This document shows, in pieces, positions 62,521-64,000 of a DNA stretch of 64,000 nucleotides. Position 1 is the first letter of the stretch; each line of letters begins with the position of its first letter. Both the position numbers and the translations under genes were made by a program. The notes under the pieces were generated by a model, which worked only from the letters and a program-made list of their open reading frames with translations, made no database searches and was not told where the DNA came from. Source of the DNA: Paludibacteraceae bacterium (GTDB taxonomy: Bacteria; Bacteroidota; Bacteroidia; Bacteroidales; Paludibacteraceae); NCBI GenBank assembly GCA_017938155.1, contig JAGBCD010000027.1:62001-126000 (forward strand), in the 5' to 3' direction.

Positions 62521-64000
62521 ATGAACATGAGAAAAATTTTACTGATTTTATTTGGTGCATTAACTTATGTTGCCTATGCACAAGTAACTACAACACCCGC
62601 TATTATCCAAAAAGGATATCAAGGAGAGATTGTTATCACTTTTGATCCTACAGCTGGCAATGGAGGTATGAAAACCGCCACAAAGTGTTTTGCTCATACC
62701 GGTCTTATCACAGCAACCTCTACTGCTGATTCGGATTGGAAATATGTATTGGATGAATGGCGTGGAACTTCGACTGCTGCACAATGCACCCTCGTTGATG
62801 GTAAATGGCAGTTTACTATCCCTAATATCTATACGTTCTACAACTGCCCAGAAACGGAAGAAATACTTCGAATAGCATTTGTTTTCCATGATGGCCCTGG
62901 TGGTAGCCTTGAGGGTAAAACAGCAGATGGTAAAGATATTTTTGTGGACTTGGCAGATGCAGGACTCGCTGTTTCTATAGAATCCAACATCGAAGAGATA
63001 TCCAATCTTTCCGACAATATAACATTGGAATGCAATGCTACTGCTGAGGCTGACCTCACACTCAAATGCAATGGAGAAGTTGTAAAACAAGCTACAGGTA
63101 AACAAATCGTTTATACCACTACGCTAACGCAAGCTGGCAATTTTGTTTATAGCTTAGAGGCGAAACAAGGGGAACAAATAGCAACGGATACCGTTGTTAC
63201 ATGCGTACCAACACAACCTATAGAAGCATCCAGACCTGCTGGCATTAGCATGGGTATTTATTACAACGAAACAGACCCTACTAAGGTCACGTTGGCTACT
63301 TTTGCTGCGGGAGCTAAACAACCACATAGCAAAACAGATTTGGTTTCTGCTTCCAACGTCTTTGTTGTAGGTGACTTCAACAATTGGGTAATCTCCAATG
63401 ACTATCAAATGAAGAAGGATGGAAACTATTTCTGGTTGGAACTTTCCAACTTGGTTCCAAAAAAAGAGTATGCGATGCAATACGTTGTAAAACGTGCTGA
63501 TGGAAAAGTGATACGCATCTCCGATCTCTATTCAGAGAAAGTATTGCACCCAGACGATAAATGGGAACCTAAACAAGTGGATCCTACACTCATGGACTAT
63601 CCTGCTAAAGGAAGTGGATACGTCACTGTAATTCAAACGGATAAACCTAAATTCCAATGGTCGGATGCTACAAACAATTTTGTAAGACCAAACAAAAACA
63701 ATTTGCTCGTGTACGAATTGTGGGTATATGACCATACACCAGAACACTCGCTTCAAGGACTGATAGGAAGACTTGACTATATAAAGAACTTAGGCGTAAA
63801 TGCCATTGAACTTATGCCTATGTGCGAGTTTGATAACAACTTCAGTTGGGGTTACAATCCCAATCACTATTTTGCATTGGACAAAGCTTATGGTACCCCA
63901 GAACAATTCAAAACCTTTGTAGATGAGTGCCACAAGCGTGGTATGGCGGTGATAATTGATATGGTATTCAACCATACCAATGGCAACAACCCAATGTGTA
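62521..64000 (+). CDS. Secreted GH13 (alpha-amylase family) protein, N-terminal part (3' end outside window)
   Basis: A signal peptide (NMRKILLILFGALTYVAYAQ) starts at ATG 62521; a second in-frame ATG two codons later is also possible. Residues ~20-240 hold beta-sandwich sequence resembling the starch-binding early-set region of Bacteroidetes amylases. A CBM48-like domain follows at ~275-350 (VFVVGDFNNW). The GH13 barrel begins near residue 390 (NLLVYELWVYDHT, then LGVNAIELMPM). Conserved region I, DMVFNH, lies at residues 480-485. The catalytic regions II-IV lie beyond the right edge, so the exact specificity cannot be read. It is expected to cleave alpha-glucans outside the cytoplasm. Confidence 0.85.
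   Translation, partial: MNMRKILLILFGALTYVAYAQVTTTPAIIQKGYQGEIVITFDPTAGNGGMKTATKCFAHTGLITATSTADSDWKYVLDEWRGTSTAAQCTLVDGKWQFTIPNIYTFYNCPETEEILRIAFVFHDGPGGSLEGKTADGKDIFVDLADAGLAVSIESNIEEISNLSDNITLECNATAEADLTLKCNGEVVKQATGKQIVYTTTLTQAGNFVYSLEAKQGEQIATDTVVTCVPTQPIEASRPAGISMGIYYNETDPTKVTLATFAAGAKQPHSKTDLVSASNVFVVGDFNNWVISNDYQMKKDGNYFWLELSNLVPKKEYAMQYVVKRADGKVIRISDLYSEKVLHPDDKWEPKQVDPTLMDYPAKGSGYVTVIQTDKPKFQWSDATNNFVRPNKNNLLVYELWVYDHTPEHSLQGLIGRLDYIKNLGVNAIELMPMCEFDNNFSWGYNPNHYFALDKAYGTPEQFKTFVDECHKRGMAVIIDMVFNHTNGNNPMC

Overview
The window looks like a chromosomal segment of a low-GC member of the Bacteroidales. The evidence is promoters of the TTTG-N19/20-TAnnTTTG type, type A sorting domains of the type IX secretion system (T9SS) at the ends of large surface proteins, Bacteroidetes-style ribosomal proteins L19 and S1, a C10 (streptopain) peptidase, and SpvB/Rhs proteins carrying the DPDGR tip motif. 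No phage, plasmid, transposase or CRISPR genes were recognised. Species cannot be named from the sequence alone.

Bases 1-25641 hold two giant repeat proteins (one entering from the left edge, one of 4122 residues) built from jelly-roll plus fibronectin III units. A C10 peptidase follows the first with a one-base gap. Between them lie a lipoprotein with a papain-like Cys/His/Asp signature and two paralogous small lipoproteins. The intergenic regions on the two sides of the 4122-residue gene carry nearly identical repeats in opposite orientation. Bases 25642-26613 are a dense cluster of inverted repeats. Bases 26614-36779 form an apparent operon: a beta-barrel protein, an OmpA-type protein whose central barrel is a paralog of the first, and two related T9SS-type proteins.

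Bases 36890-59223 are a polymorphic-toxin island. Its centre is a complete 2979-residue SpvB/FG-GAP/Rhs protein ending in a zinc-metallopeptidase tip, followed by a lipoprotein candidate immunity gene and broken orphan Rhs tips. Around it sit small 'mini-Rhs' genes. Each has its own Sec signal peptide, a conserved TPYDSFSP...RPILD segment, the last ~33 residues of the Rhs core ending in DPDGR or DADGR, and then a different C-terminal domain: DUF5675/L,D-transpeptidase-like, JAB-like, HEARH metallopeptidase, or caspase-like. Each intact copy is followed by a small exported protein, usually a lipoprotein. Two further copies are degraded, and a ~500-bp block is duplicated collinearly 12.6 kb apart with a fusion at a short shared sequence. 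This family of exported, shell-less Rhs tips is the most interesting feature of the window.

Bases 56781-64000 are mostly housekeeping: rplS (minus), one mini-Rhs/immunity pair on the minus strand, rpsA, tRNA-Phe(GAA) (minus), trmO, and the start of a secreted GH13 alpha-amylase-type gene that runs off the right edge.
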